A DNA stretch of 64,000 nucleotides from Pomphorhynchus laevis (lineage: Eukaryota > Acanthocephala > Palaeacanthocephala > Echinorhynchida > Pomphorhynchidae): the NCBI GenBank assembly GCA_012934845.2, contig WNNJ02001606.1:1-64000 (forward strand), written 5' to 3'. Below the pieces are notes generated by a model. The model did not search any database. It saw only the letters and a program-made list of their open reading frames with translations, and was not told where the DNA came from. The stretch's first letter is position 1. Each line of letters opens with the position of its first letter. The position numbers were made by a program, and so were the translations under genes. This document shows, piece after piece, positions 31,130-41,902 of the stretch.

Positions 31130-31698
31130 ATGTGTGGATCTTTAATTACCGTGCTAGCAACAGCCAAACAACAATGTCGACATGATTCGTTTTTCATATA
31201 AATTGCATTTACAAATGCACGTAGGGCAGTTAATAAGTTGGATGAGATTATGTATTGGATACGTTGTCATGATGTCAATGTCTTTGCAGTTTGTAAAAGT
31301 TGGTTTCATTTTAACATATCTGATGATATAGTTTACATACCGGAAATTGTTCTTTACAAATCTGATCGAGCACAATGGACGCAGTGTGGAGTTGCCTTCT
31401 ATGTGCATATGAGTTTGACTGTTGGTTCGACCGTAAAATTCATTGATGATTCATGTTCTGCCTAGGCTCTACAATTGAGAGTTAAGCAATTTGAAAGTGC
31501 TATTATTACCTTATGTATAGTATATCGTGCCTCGGGTGCACTATTGTTAGTTCTTATTGATTTCCTTAAGAATATACATAAGTCCCACAAATTTTTTATT
31601 CGTTGGTGACTTTATTCATTCGTACAATTCTGCCCTGTCCTGTATTGCAACATCTAATAAATATTTTATTATAGTATGGAATAAAAAACTTGTATTAT
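31130..31698 (+). mobile_element. CR1-like LINE endonuclease relic
   Basis: The frame from 31238 reads LDEIMYWIRCHDVNVFAVCKSWFH, corresponding to the 'L..DI..ITETWL' start of CR1-group endonucleases, followed by GVAFYVHMSLTVGST. No RT part is attached; LINE-J copy C follows. Confidence 0.5.
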
Positions 31699-32020
31699 TC
31701 GAGAAAAAGTTATCGGTCCAATATTTCAATATCTACTGTTATTATTATTGTAAGTAAGGGTTTTCTTAAATAACTAAACATAAGATTAACCGACAGAAGC
31801 AGAGAAAACAGAAAGCAAAAAACTAGACCAAAACAAATCGATAATGACATTGTCAATCTCGAGAAAAAGTTATCAGTCCAATATTTCAATATCTACTACT
31901 ATTATTGTAAGTAAATAAGGGTTTTCTTAAATAACTAAACATAAGGTTAACCGACAGAATCAGAGAAAACAGAAAGCAAAAAACTAAACGAAAACAAATC
32001 GATAATGACATTGTCAATCT
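31699..32020 (-). repeat. Exact tandem duplication of about 160 bp in the LINE-J copy C 3' region
   Basis: 31699-31858 and 31859-32020 are adjacent near-identical copies (TCGAGAAAAAGTTATC to TGACATTGTCAATCT). Both lie where copy C's 3' untranslated region and tail should be. Confidence 0.8.
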
Positions 32021-35000
32021 TCCTGCATAACTCACGGCCTCAGGTCCAGGGGGATCTGAGCCCTCCAACCGATCATACACGCCGACATCCGACTGAACCA
32101 CCTGGGTTCTTTCCCCCCCCCCAAAGAATCCAATCGATGCGGACTATGCTGGGTAAACGAGAGACAAGGAGCTTAAGAAACCTTAGCCTTTGCTCTGCGG
32201 GACGTTCTCTCGAAAAGAAGACAAATCCCGAGATAGCCTAAGTGCCCAAAGGCGCACCTGGGTTTTCCCTTTCAATGACAGATGTTGAGCCAGTTTCAGG
32301 GCCCACCTAGATTTCTTCATGATACGTTTGAATATATCCAGGTCAGCTTTCGCCGACCAGTTCACCGAAACGGTGAACCCCAGGTATTTTACACGACTTG
32401 TGAAGGTGGGGAGTGGTTTAGAGGCAAATATAGAGGAGAGCGCAGAGAGTGCTAATCTCTTAAGTTTTTGCTTTGTAGCAGGGGTGCTATGAAAGACGAC
32501 CACCTGCGATTTAGCGGTGTTTAAAAAAGATTGAATATAGGTAACTGATCTTTTAATCCTAAAAAGAAACGGCTGATGTCAGAGACTACGTCTTTACACC
32601 TGTGTCCAGTGAACAGGGCTGTGATGTCATCAGCGTACACCACAAGACGTTGTTCGCGTTTAAATATTTTGAATAGTTTAATAGAGGCAGCAAGATACAA
32701 CAAAGGAGAAAGTGGGGATCCTTGAGGCACACCCGTAATAGGGTAGAACTGACGCGCATCAGGGTCGCCTTCATAATAAAATCGCTTGGTGTACAGTAGG
32801 ATCTCCACTCTGTTCACAATTCTCGCAGGCATCCCGAGGGACCTGAGAGAAGAGATCACAAAGAGAATGGAGATGCGGTCAAATGAAGCAGAAAAGTCAA
32901 GCAAAACAGCCACAACTAGACGACGGCTTTTAACCCGACAAAACTGCTTCACTTCACCAACTGCTGAATGGACCGAGCGACCTTTGACAAACCCATGAAA
33001 ACCTCGAGGGATCAAATTACGCCTACTTAAATGGTCGCGGATTTTACTCGCAAGCGCTTTTTCATGAATCGACACGAGGGCATTTTGAATCGAAATGGGT
33101 CGCATATGTTTAGGGAATATAACAGGATTTTTCTTAGGAATAAACACATGCTTACTAATATTGATGCCTGCTACATCTAATGTGGAGGCTAAAAGCATAA
33201 TGACGGCCATATATCTTCTCTGATCGGCTGTCAAAAGCTGACAGACTCGAGAAGAAAGCGGGGCGACGGATTTGAAGGTGTCCGGGAGTGGACCCCAGGA
33301 TTAAGTAACACCAAGGCGGGATTGGTTGAGGTGATAGAGTGGCTCCATAGTTGTGTAGGGCTCGTGACTCCTCCAAAACTTTGTCAAGGCCTACATTCCC
33401 TATCCAACCCAATGCTCTATCTTTCCAACAAACAAACTTCTCCTTCTTGAAAATCTTTCAAAAAGAATACTGAAAAGGATTAAGGCGAGCAAGACTCGTC
33501 CTATCCCTACTCAGCTGGAATCTATATCTAGTGCTCCAGTATTCATTTGAGAGAGCCTGTCTGGCGGAAACAGAGAGATTAGGGAGGTTAAGCAATTTCG
33601 CTAGTACCTTGAGTTTCGTCAGAGTGGGACTGTAGATACGACCTTTATCGGTAGTCGATAAAATCGCGGTAGCTTGCGAAAAGAGGTATGTATTAAATTC
33701 GGCCAGAGTCTCATTTTCTATTCCGGGAAAAAGTTGGATTGTTGATTGAAAGAAGGCCACTCTGATCGGATCAAAGTGAAACCTCCTTCGAAGCAACATA
33801 TCTTCCTCAATTCTCAAACGAATTAGGTCATGAGAGGTGGACAATTGCTGGAGCGACTGCTCCGTGCTGATGGGTTTTAACAACCACCTCGAGTGAAGCA
33901 GTAAAATGTCGAGGATAGAATTTGTTGATGTGCAATGAAAGGTAGGTGACGGAGTTTTGTGAATAAGATAACCGTTTCTAGCTCTGCGAAGTGCTGCATT
34001 GATCTAGCGACCATTTCTGTCGTTGAAATCCCCAAGTATCATGTAATAGTCGCTATCGATAATTCTATACAGGAGGTCACGGTTCTTGTGTATCTCCCCT
34101 GGACGGATGTAGACATTGGCTAGACTGAGGCGTTTACTGTTCTTACAGAGTGAAACTACTAAACAAGACATGGCTGGACATGAATGGTTTAATAGGAGGG
34201 AGATCTCATCTCAAGGACTCTTAACTAAGGTCAAGAGTCCTTGAGATGAAGAGGAGTGAGGTGGGGTTATGTACGGAGTGTAGTGGGAACAAATGTGCTT
34301 TGGAATAAATCGAGTAATGTCCTGGGGGAGACGGATAGACCGCGTCTCCTGAAGGACTATAACATCTGCATCTCTACCAGATAAAAGTCTAAGGGCAGAA
34401 GCACCTCCCGAATTTCACTGGAGGATATTCAGTGAAAAAGACTCACGAGTACACTGCATTGTGATGGAATAGTTGGAAGTGGGATTACCGACTAGACAGA
34501 GCCAAGGGCCGAAATGTTTCCCTTTCCGCCACTAGCGTCATCCAAGGTGGGTACTTGCCCATGAGCCATCTTCATTTCACCAAGCGGCTACTCTCTTCCT
34601 CTTTAGCATCTTTACCAACTTTAAGGGGGATGGGATGCGCCGAAGTCCCTTCTTCTTTGACTCAGGAACAGCAATAGGTATAGGCGAGACCAGATTTTAA
34701 CTGATGACGGAGAGAAGGGTAGCAACCAAATCTTCTACCTTCTTGATGGCCGTCTTGACACGCTCATCCACAATACGAAGTATGTCGCCGTCAGCCATTT
34801 GCTATGAGCAAATGTTTCGGTAAAATTTCGCCGCCGCTTGCTTGATGAACGAGTTCGGCAAAAGGTCGTAAGAACTTATTAAACAGATTATGCTTTTCAA
34901 TAGGCTTTAATATTTTTATAATAACAAGGTTTTTTAACTTTGGGATGGGAGGGAGTATCTCCACACCCTCCGTAACAATTGAAACGTTACTGACCTTTTT

Positions 35001-35060
35001 TCCAACAATTTCGTATTGATTTTACATTTTTGGGCCACTTTCGAAGAAAATTTGATGTTT
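31859..35060 (-). mobile_element. LINE-J copy C, decayed, with internal deletion in ORF1
   Basis: Closely related to copy A. RT remnants at 33234-32521 (LDFSASFDRI, GVPQGSPLSP, YADDITALF), C-terminal ORF2 at 32503-32183, and endonuclease remnants at about 34460-33458. In ORF1 the C-terminal and N-terminal parts remain (about 34850-34600 and 35000-34850), but the zinc-knuckle portion is gone. A local snap-back lies at 34207-34248. Several stops and shifts; inactive. Confidence 0.8.
34207..34248. repeat. 16-bp perfect hairpin created inside LINE-J copy C
   Basis: CATCTCAAGGACTCTT (34207-34222) is repeated inverted at 34233-34248. In copies A and B the right arm sequence is present but the left arm reads differently. 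This copy therefore gained a local inverted duplication that replaced about 16 bp of coding sequence. Confidence 0.75.
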
Positions 35061-35384
35061 CTCGTGAACTACTAAAAGAAGCTCAACAAGAAATAAATCA
35101 CGAAATTGTTTTGATAACCCTGAGCAGGGCTGACACGCATATATATTTCATTAAAAATTGATGATTAAGTAAAAGACAGACCCTCATATGACCATTCAGA
35201 ATCACAAAGATATGATATGGTATCCTGTGAAAATATATCCTGTGATATATTGGCATGATGAGAGATCATGTCGAAAGAATGTAACAACTCCTTCACCTCG
35301 CATACCAAGAAAGCAATCCGCTCTTATTAACTTATAAACTACAACATTAAATAGATAATCAGAGATGGCACTATGTAATTAAGA

Positions 35385-35960
35385 TAATTAAATACAGAAT
35401 ATATCACAATGATTATCAACAATACGGTCGAGCAAGAATGGAAATTGGGATGGAAGGCTTCGCGCTTTTAAGTAGTCAATATAAAGAGGATTCTCTGATG
35501 ACGTAAATGTTAGGTTAATTTTAGCATGTACCATAGAAAAATCAATAAAACCATCAACATTTGAACCAGAATAAAACCCATTCTCTAGTTTAGGAGTATC
35601 GGGATCCAACGCCATAATAGCCGCCACCGACCAATAAATCTTTTAAGAGGATTTTTTAGAATCTTTCAAGAGGTAACCACGACAAAGCAACATCTTAGCG
35701 TGGTCAGCTAAACTTAAGACGACCTTCAATAAGCGAGGTTTCTCTGTGGTACTATTCCCAAGATTAATTAAACTCCAAATTTGCAGCTTCACAGCTACAT
35801 TCTTATCCTTTTCCTTCAGAAGTCTGATAAATACTGCACGCACGCGAGAAACGTCTTCATCTATTCTTACTCGGGTATTGATCATACACGACTCTTCGAT
35901 TCCACTCAAAATAACTTTCGTACTTTTGACGAAATTCTGATACCTTACTTTTCTTATATT
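35385..35960 (-). mobile_element. CR1-like LINE relic spanning the end of ORF1 and start of ORF2
   Basis: Minus frame 35909-35643 gives RVRIDEDVSRVRAVFIRLLK and PRLLKVVLSLADHAKMLLCR, typical of CR1-group ORF1 C-terminal parts. Minus 35627-35388 gives YIDYLKARSLPSQFPFLLDR and DIFCI, the start of the endonuclease. It is cut off before the rest of ORF2. Confidence 0.6.
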
Positions 35961-36925
35961 GTCTGATCTGCCTGAGGAATTGCCCGCGTTATCAACATTT
36001 GTATATCATGAAGTTACAGGCTTTCTCAGTTTATAATTTAAATTAGCACTAATTGAAGAATCAGTTCGTGCATATTTGTTAATATTAGCCTCATGTCCTT
36101 TGTCTAAAACATCAACAGATTTATCAGGAATAAGATAATTAGAGTTCTGTTTATAAGTAGCATAGTTATCTGTGTAGCTGCTTAAAATATTACTTTTGAT
36201 TTTGCTAGCATTATGTAAATTATCTTAATGTGAAATGTTATTTAGCACCGAATGATTTGTATTGCCCTTATTTTTTGTGGAATTTGTACTGCCTCTTCTC
36301 TAGATTCGTGTAGGGGTATAGGACAAATGTTTCTGATCCGAATTCTCTATTTATTTGATGCAACTCCGTATAATTCCGATACAACAGTGTTTAAGAAAAC
36401 ATCATGGTTGGCTAAGGATAGTTGAAAATTGTCTTTACAGGATACCACAGATACGATAAGAACATGAACAAAAATCGCAATAAAATGACAAACCTTTCGA
36501 GATCAATTTAATTCATTTAGGAACTGTAATATGTGTCCATACATCACAACCAACTGCATAACATGCCACTTGTCTTTCAATAAACTCCAAAGTATTATTG
36601 ACAACTGTATTATACTTCACTTATCTGATTTTAATGTTTCTTTTGATCATTTCGCAATTGTGTGATTTATCTTGTATGATCTAATGTAAAAGTATATGCT
36701 TGTTGATTTAAAATCGTTAAAATCGTTGAAGATTGTACTATCTCGTGTGATATCTCTTGTATGTATAATTGTGTATATTATTGTGTTTAAGCTTGTATTT
36801 ATAAGCTTATAATTATTTATATCTAAGATAATTTTTTAACCAATTTTTAACCTATTATTACAATAGAAAGGAGCATATGGATATTTTCTTTCTGATAAAT
36901 ATATAATATCGTTATCCAATTTATT
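35961..36925. other. AT-rich stretch without recognised feature
   Basis: No frame over 60 codons with any recognisable similarity, no obvious repeat. It may include the N-terminal ORF1 part of the preceding LINE relic, but this is not demonstrable. Confidence 0.5.
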
Positions 36926-38317
36926 GTATGATGAAATGATGTTTATTAGAACCTCCGATTACTCCACGCGATCATGTTGCGGTCGAGTTTTTGATTCCTA
37001 TGAAGACGATCATATCAGATTATGCAGATAGAGTTGTAAAACGAGTACGGAAAGTTGTTCCAGAAAATGTGATAGTTGAATATGTTAAGATAATTTCTTT
37101 TGTAAGTAATGATCGTGATGTGGAGAGCATGTGGCAGTCTATCGAAAGTGGAATAATGCAAGTTCTAGATGAATTTACTCCCGTGTGTATTTACAAATAG
37201 TAAGAGGCCTGATAAACCTCCATAGTTTGATAGCGAACTAAAGCGCTGTATAGGATTAAGAAATCAGATGTGGAGTCTCTGTAGGAAGAGTGAAGCTTTA
37301 TATAGTGAGTATAACCCAATTCACAATGAATGTAATCTCTTAAAATTGAAAAAGAGATACGTGCACCAGAATGACGTTGCTATGTCTTTAGGACACACAC
37401 CCAAGCGATTTTGGAATTATGTTTGTCGATCAATTCCAGTATTCGACAAATTCGTATCGAAAACGAATTTGTTTACGATCCTATAAAAATCCCTGAAGCG
37501 TTCGCTGTGTTTGCGCTATCTTTAAATAGAAATAATGCATATAAAGTCAATAGTTGTGACTGTTCATCAATCTATCAGAGTCGCGCATTATTGTCACAAT
37601 AAAAGAAGTTGAAATCGAGGTATCTAAATTATCTAAATGTGTGCCAACTGGTCCTGACGATATCCCCCACATATCGAAAATCATTTAAAATGTATGCTGT
37701 CATACCCGCTTTCAGAATTATTTAATGTTTCACTCAATACGTCGATAATTCCAAATGATTAGAAATCGGAGGTTGTGATACCACTTCCAAAAACGAAAAG
37801 CGCTTGTGATATAGACATCTTTAGGCCTTGAAGTTAAACAACGACTGGAGGTACTTAAGAGAATTGTTCGTGATATATACACAATTAAGCCTTTAAGTTT
37901 AACAACGACTGTAAGGTACTTGAGAGAATTGTTCACAAAAGGTTAAGAAGTGTATTGGGTAACATTAATTACTTTAGCGACTTGCAACACGGTTTCCGAC
38001 ATAACCGCTCATGCCTAACGAATACTTTGCGTGCTAGGTGAAAAATGGACTGATGCAATTTCAGGGGGATTGGATATCGATGTCGTCTATTTGGATTTCT
38101 CCAATGAATTTGATCGCGTTCCACATACTGAATTAATAAATATTCTTGAGTCTATTGGTGTCGATTATTACCTAACCAGTTATAAAGTCACTTTTTTAGT
38201 GATCGTTAATTTTGTGTGAGAGTAGGCAATGCTTTGTCATCTCAACGTAGTGTTATAAATGGTGTACCTTAAGAAACAGTTCTCGCTTGACCCATTACTA
38301 TTTTGCATTTTTAACGT
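36926..38317 (+). mobile_element. CR1-like LINE relic (endonuclease-RT linker and RT)
   Basis: Frame pieces read ITPRDHVAVEFLIPMK (end of the endonuclease), FTPVCIYK, RFWNYVCRSI, VPTGPDDIP-like sequence at about 37640, and near 38070-38160 DVVYLDFSNEFDRVPHTELI, the RT palm motif A. Many stops. A 40-bp local duplication (TTTAAGTTTAACAACGACTG-like) occurs at about 37825-37945. Confidence 0.65.
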
Positions 38318-40660
38318 GGCAAATGCGTGCCAGCTACACGATTACAAGTCCACTAACAAAAAAGAAAAAGTCAAGCAGGTAAATTGCTTAAATGGGATCG
38401 GATTACGCTTTTTAAACACGGCGGGTAGGTTGATTGGCGTATATGAAGGAGCTAGTGATTCTACAAGAGAGAGGAACATCCACAAGAAAGGAGCAGAAGC
38501 CAAAGGAGATAGAGTAGTTTATGACATGTAAGAGAAGAAAATTACGGGAATGTAAGGAATAGTAAACAGGACGAGAATCATCAAGAAAAGAAACGTTGAG
38601 AAAGGATGAGGTATAAAAAGTTATGAGGCGGAAAGCAATGAGAAGAAGACTAATTTGAACATGACAATAAATAGTAGGCAAATCAACAGAAGCAAGACGG
38701 TTGGATGTATGATCAAAACGACGAAGACGGAGGATTAGCTGGACGACTGCGTTAACGATGCGTTGTAGGGGAAGAAGAGTGGATTTAGGCGAATTGGAAA
38801 ATATACTAAGATAGTAATCAAGTCTTGAGGATAGGCGAGAAGATATGATAAATATACAAGAAGAGAAATCAATTAATCTACGAACTAAACAGAGTTTGCG
38901 GAAAATCAAGGTAGAGGAGTGTACTTTATTCTGAACGATAGGCTTAAGTGAAAGTCGGTTGTCGAAATGTAAGCCCAGAATAACGAGATTATCAACGATA
39001 TGAAGAATTGTAGAAGTTAATGATATGGAGAAGGATTTAAGGCGAGGCGTCGATGCAGGATCCAAATAATTTTGGATTTATCAGTATTTAGATAAATGCG
39101 AAGGGAAGAAAGATGATTAGAAATTTAGGCAAGACAGTTGAAAACAGAAACACTCAGAAACACTAACACATCACGAATACGATAAGAAGGTGCATGATCA
39201 TAGATGATAATGCTATCAGCATATTTCATAGCATGGAAGTTAATTGTATAAGAAAGTGAGTACAAGTCACTAAGAAAAAGAGAGAGAAAAGCAAAAGGCA
39301 TGATACGGATCATTGTGAAACACTAGACATGATGGAAGATTGATGGAAAAATAAGAACAGACGCGAAAGGTATGGTTTGATAGATATGAAGAAAACCAAG
39401 CCAAAGTACGTAAAGAGAAGCCATAATCATGACGAAGGTGATGGAGAAGAATCTAGTGATCGAAGATGTCAAAAGCAGATGATAGATTAAGAGAAACTAT
39501 GATACTACATAATTTTTGATCCCACGAGATGAGTAAGCTGTTATAAACTTTACAACAGCCAATTTCAGTAGTGTGATTAGAGCGAAAAGCGGCTTGGAAG
39601 TTAGGAAATAAGTTGAAGAAAAATATATATGCATTAACTTGCTTATGAATGAGACGCTCAAGGACTTTAGAGAGGGTTGGGAATAGTGAGATAGGACGGT
39701 ACGAAGATGACAGTGAGGGGTTGAGAGATTGCTATTTGAGGAGTGTACGAACAGTGGCGCATTTCCAGTAGGAAGGAAATGTGCGGCTACGGATAGACAA
39801 GTTGAATAATGTGGTTAGGAAGGGTGAGATAGATGATCAGATATTTTTAAACCAGTGAGTGGGAATTGGGTCTGAAGGAGATGTTTTATTAGGTAATGAC
39901 AGAAGAACCGAAGAAACTTTATCAGACGAAACTGGAAGAAGGTTGACTAGCTCTGAGAGGGAAGTATTCAAAGAGAAGGGAGGATACAGGGGGCATATGA
40001 GTAGAAAAGAAAGTAAATTAGATAGCTTAGATTGTAGATAAGAAGAAAATTCATCATGATGTATGTTACAAGCGATAGGTGATCTTGAAAGAATTGAGTT
40101 TAAGATTTTCCAGTGAGATTTAGAGTTGGAAGAGGACTCTAGTTGATTTCGATAAAAGAGAGTACGCTTAGTATGCATAAGTATGAGATGGGAACGGCGA
40201 AGAGAAAGATAGGAAGCACGGAGATTTGGAGTAAGTGTGTTTGGAGAAAGTTTAAGAAAACGATTAAACACACGAAAAGAGTGACGAAGTCGATGCTTAG
40301 AAAGACAACAGTTGGAATCGAACAAGGAAGCATGGCGCAAGAGCTGAAAACGTCGGGGTCGAATGGGCAGAAGATTATTGAGAATCGACGTAAGTTCATA
40401 ATCAAACATAATGCAGAGATCATCGGAAGAAAGATAGTTAAGTGGAAGCGAAAAGGGTGAAGTATTGAGTAAGGCAGAACAGAAAATAGGGATATCGAGG
40501 AGTTTCCTAGGTCGACTTGGAGTAGCTTATGTTGGAGACGGAGAAGAAGGATGAGGATCGGGACGAGTAAGAGTAAGAGTGACAAGTAAATGATCGGACA
40601 AGCCAAGATCAGTAATTGACAAGGAGGTATAGTCATTGAAGCAGTAATGATGCCATGAAC
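38318..40660 (-). mobile_element. L2-like LINE, copy 1 (5'-truncated, decayed)
   Basis: Minus frames include RSPIACNIHHDEFSSYLQSK and LPNKTSPSDPIPTHWFKN (39837-40409) and an RT C-terminal part at 39065-38412 (VDNLVILGLHFDNRLSLKPI, RIVNAVVQLILRLRRFDHTS). The latter two patterns are also in copy 2. At the 3' end (38318-38370) is the family's terminal sequence, whose minus strand reads CTGGCACGCATTTGCCACG. Stops and shifts throughout. Confidence 0.75.
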
Positions 40661-40951
40661 GTACGTATATTTTAATAATTCACTACCTCAAGCGGTAGTA
40701 TATTCAAAGCAGGTACAATTCGTGCTGAAAAATCAGGTGACGTTTTTTTTCTCCATTTTTTACGTCTCAGCATGAATATATGTCCGCATAATCTTGAGTC
40801 TTCGCGAATACGGAATAGGAACCGTATCGAATCACTATCATAATGCATTGCACATTAAATTGTCTTGATGTCGTTTAGGGCCCTGAGTGAGGATAATGAC
40901 CGCATATTAAGACGACTTAATCGCTCTTCATAGGTTAGATTATAGTGGGTC
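40661..40951. other. Flank of the Ty3/gypsy element, no feature recognised
   Basis: Mixed-composition DNA between the L2-like LINE and the first terminal repeat. It ends directly at the TG of the repeat. Sequence to the right of the second repeat (44780 on) is not the same, and no target duplication is evident. Confidence 0.4.
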
Positions 40952-41022
40952 TGTACTGATATTTATATGTTATGTTTTCAGATGTTCGCATAAAGCCTTT
41001 TGTTGTTGTTCGCCTCGGTTCA
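40952..41022 (+). repeat. Left terminal repeat (71 bp) of the Ty3/gypsy element
   Basis: Starts TG and ends CA. It contains ATGTTCGCATAAA at 40982-40994, the exact reverse complement of TTTATGCGAACAT at 41024-41036 just outside the repeat. This is the arrangement of self-primed elements such as Tf1, in which the 5' end of the RNA pairs with the primer site. If so, transcription should begin near 40982. Confidence 0.8.
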
Positions 41023-41041
41023 ATTTATGCGAACATTGTGA

Positions 41042-41812
41042 ATGGACAAGCTACTCAAACCAGCGATCCTAGATGCTTTAACCGATGGGATTGATTCGGC
41101 AAAAGTTTGGCGTCATTGGCTACAAAGATTCAATGCGTTTGTACGAGTTCTTGAAGATGTCACAAACCAACAAAAGCTTGACCTTCTGATCAATTACATC
41201 TCTCCAATCATTCATGATATCATCGAAGGAGTCGAAGATTATGATATCGCGATCGATACGTTAAGTAGAAGTTTTATAAATGACAGGGGAGATGTATATG
41301 CAAGACATCAGCTGCATAATTTGAAGCAAGCCGAAAACCAGACAATCGACCAGTTCATTCAAACGACAGAATCCGTTGCCCGTCAAATCAAGTTCAAAGA
41401 TGTAACTTCACGAGAACATCGAGATTATTTGTTGTTGGATACTTTTGTGGCTGGAATTATTTCCACATCGATCAGAGAACGTCTACTTGAAACCGTCGAT
41501 CTTAACAAAGAGAGTGCTTATCGGATCGCTCGATCAATCGAGTTGGCACAGGCTGCCGCATCGGAATTTCGGTTATCTTCACGGGATATCACTCAATCTG
41601 AAAATATGGAATCTATGATTAACTATGCTAATCCACCGCAGTTGACAAATTTACCCAGAGATGATTCGGAAACACAACAAGAATGTTCCGCAATCAAAAG
41701 TCAAGAGCGATGCTACTTTTGCGGTCGAAACCGCCACGTGCGGAGTAACTGTCCTGCTCGCAACGCTACCTGCCATACGTGCAGCAAGAAAGGACACTTT
41801 TCTAACATGTGA
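41042..41812 (+). CDS. gag: Ty3/gypsy Gag
   Basis: About 256 residues: a helical capsid-like region (residues about 15-180, RHWLQRFNAFVRVLED..., NQTIDQFIQTTESVARQI) followed by nucleocapsid zinc knuckles near the end (CYFCGRNRHVRSNC and a second, CHTCSKKGHF). The start codon lies only 19 nt after the left terminal repeat, so the leader holds little more than the primer site. Confidence 0.8.
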   Translation: MDKLLKPAILDALTDGIDSAKVWRHWLQRFNAFVRVLEDVTNQQKLDLLINYISPIIHDIIEGVEDYDIAIDTLSRSFINDRGDVYARHQLHNLKQAENQTIDQFIQTTESVARQIKFKDVTSREHRDYLLLDTFVAGIISTSIRERLLETVDLNKESAYRIARSIELAQAAASEFRLSSRDITQSENMESMINYANPPQLTNLPRDDSETQQECSAIKSQERCYFCGRNRHVRSNCPARNATCHTCSKKGHFSNM

Positions 41813-41902
41813 CGTTCAAGAAATTCTGGTACGTCTGCGTCTTTATATTCAATAAGCACAACAAACGCGTCATCATCAAACTTAATCCAGCCCACTATAA
41901 GT

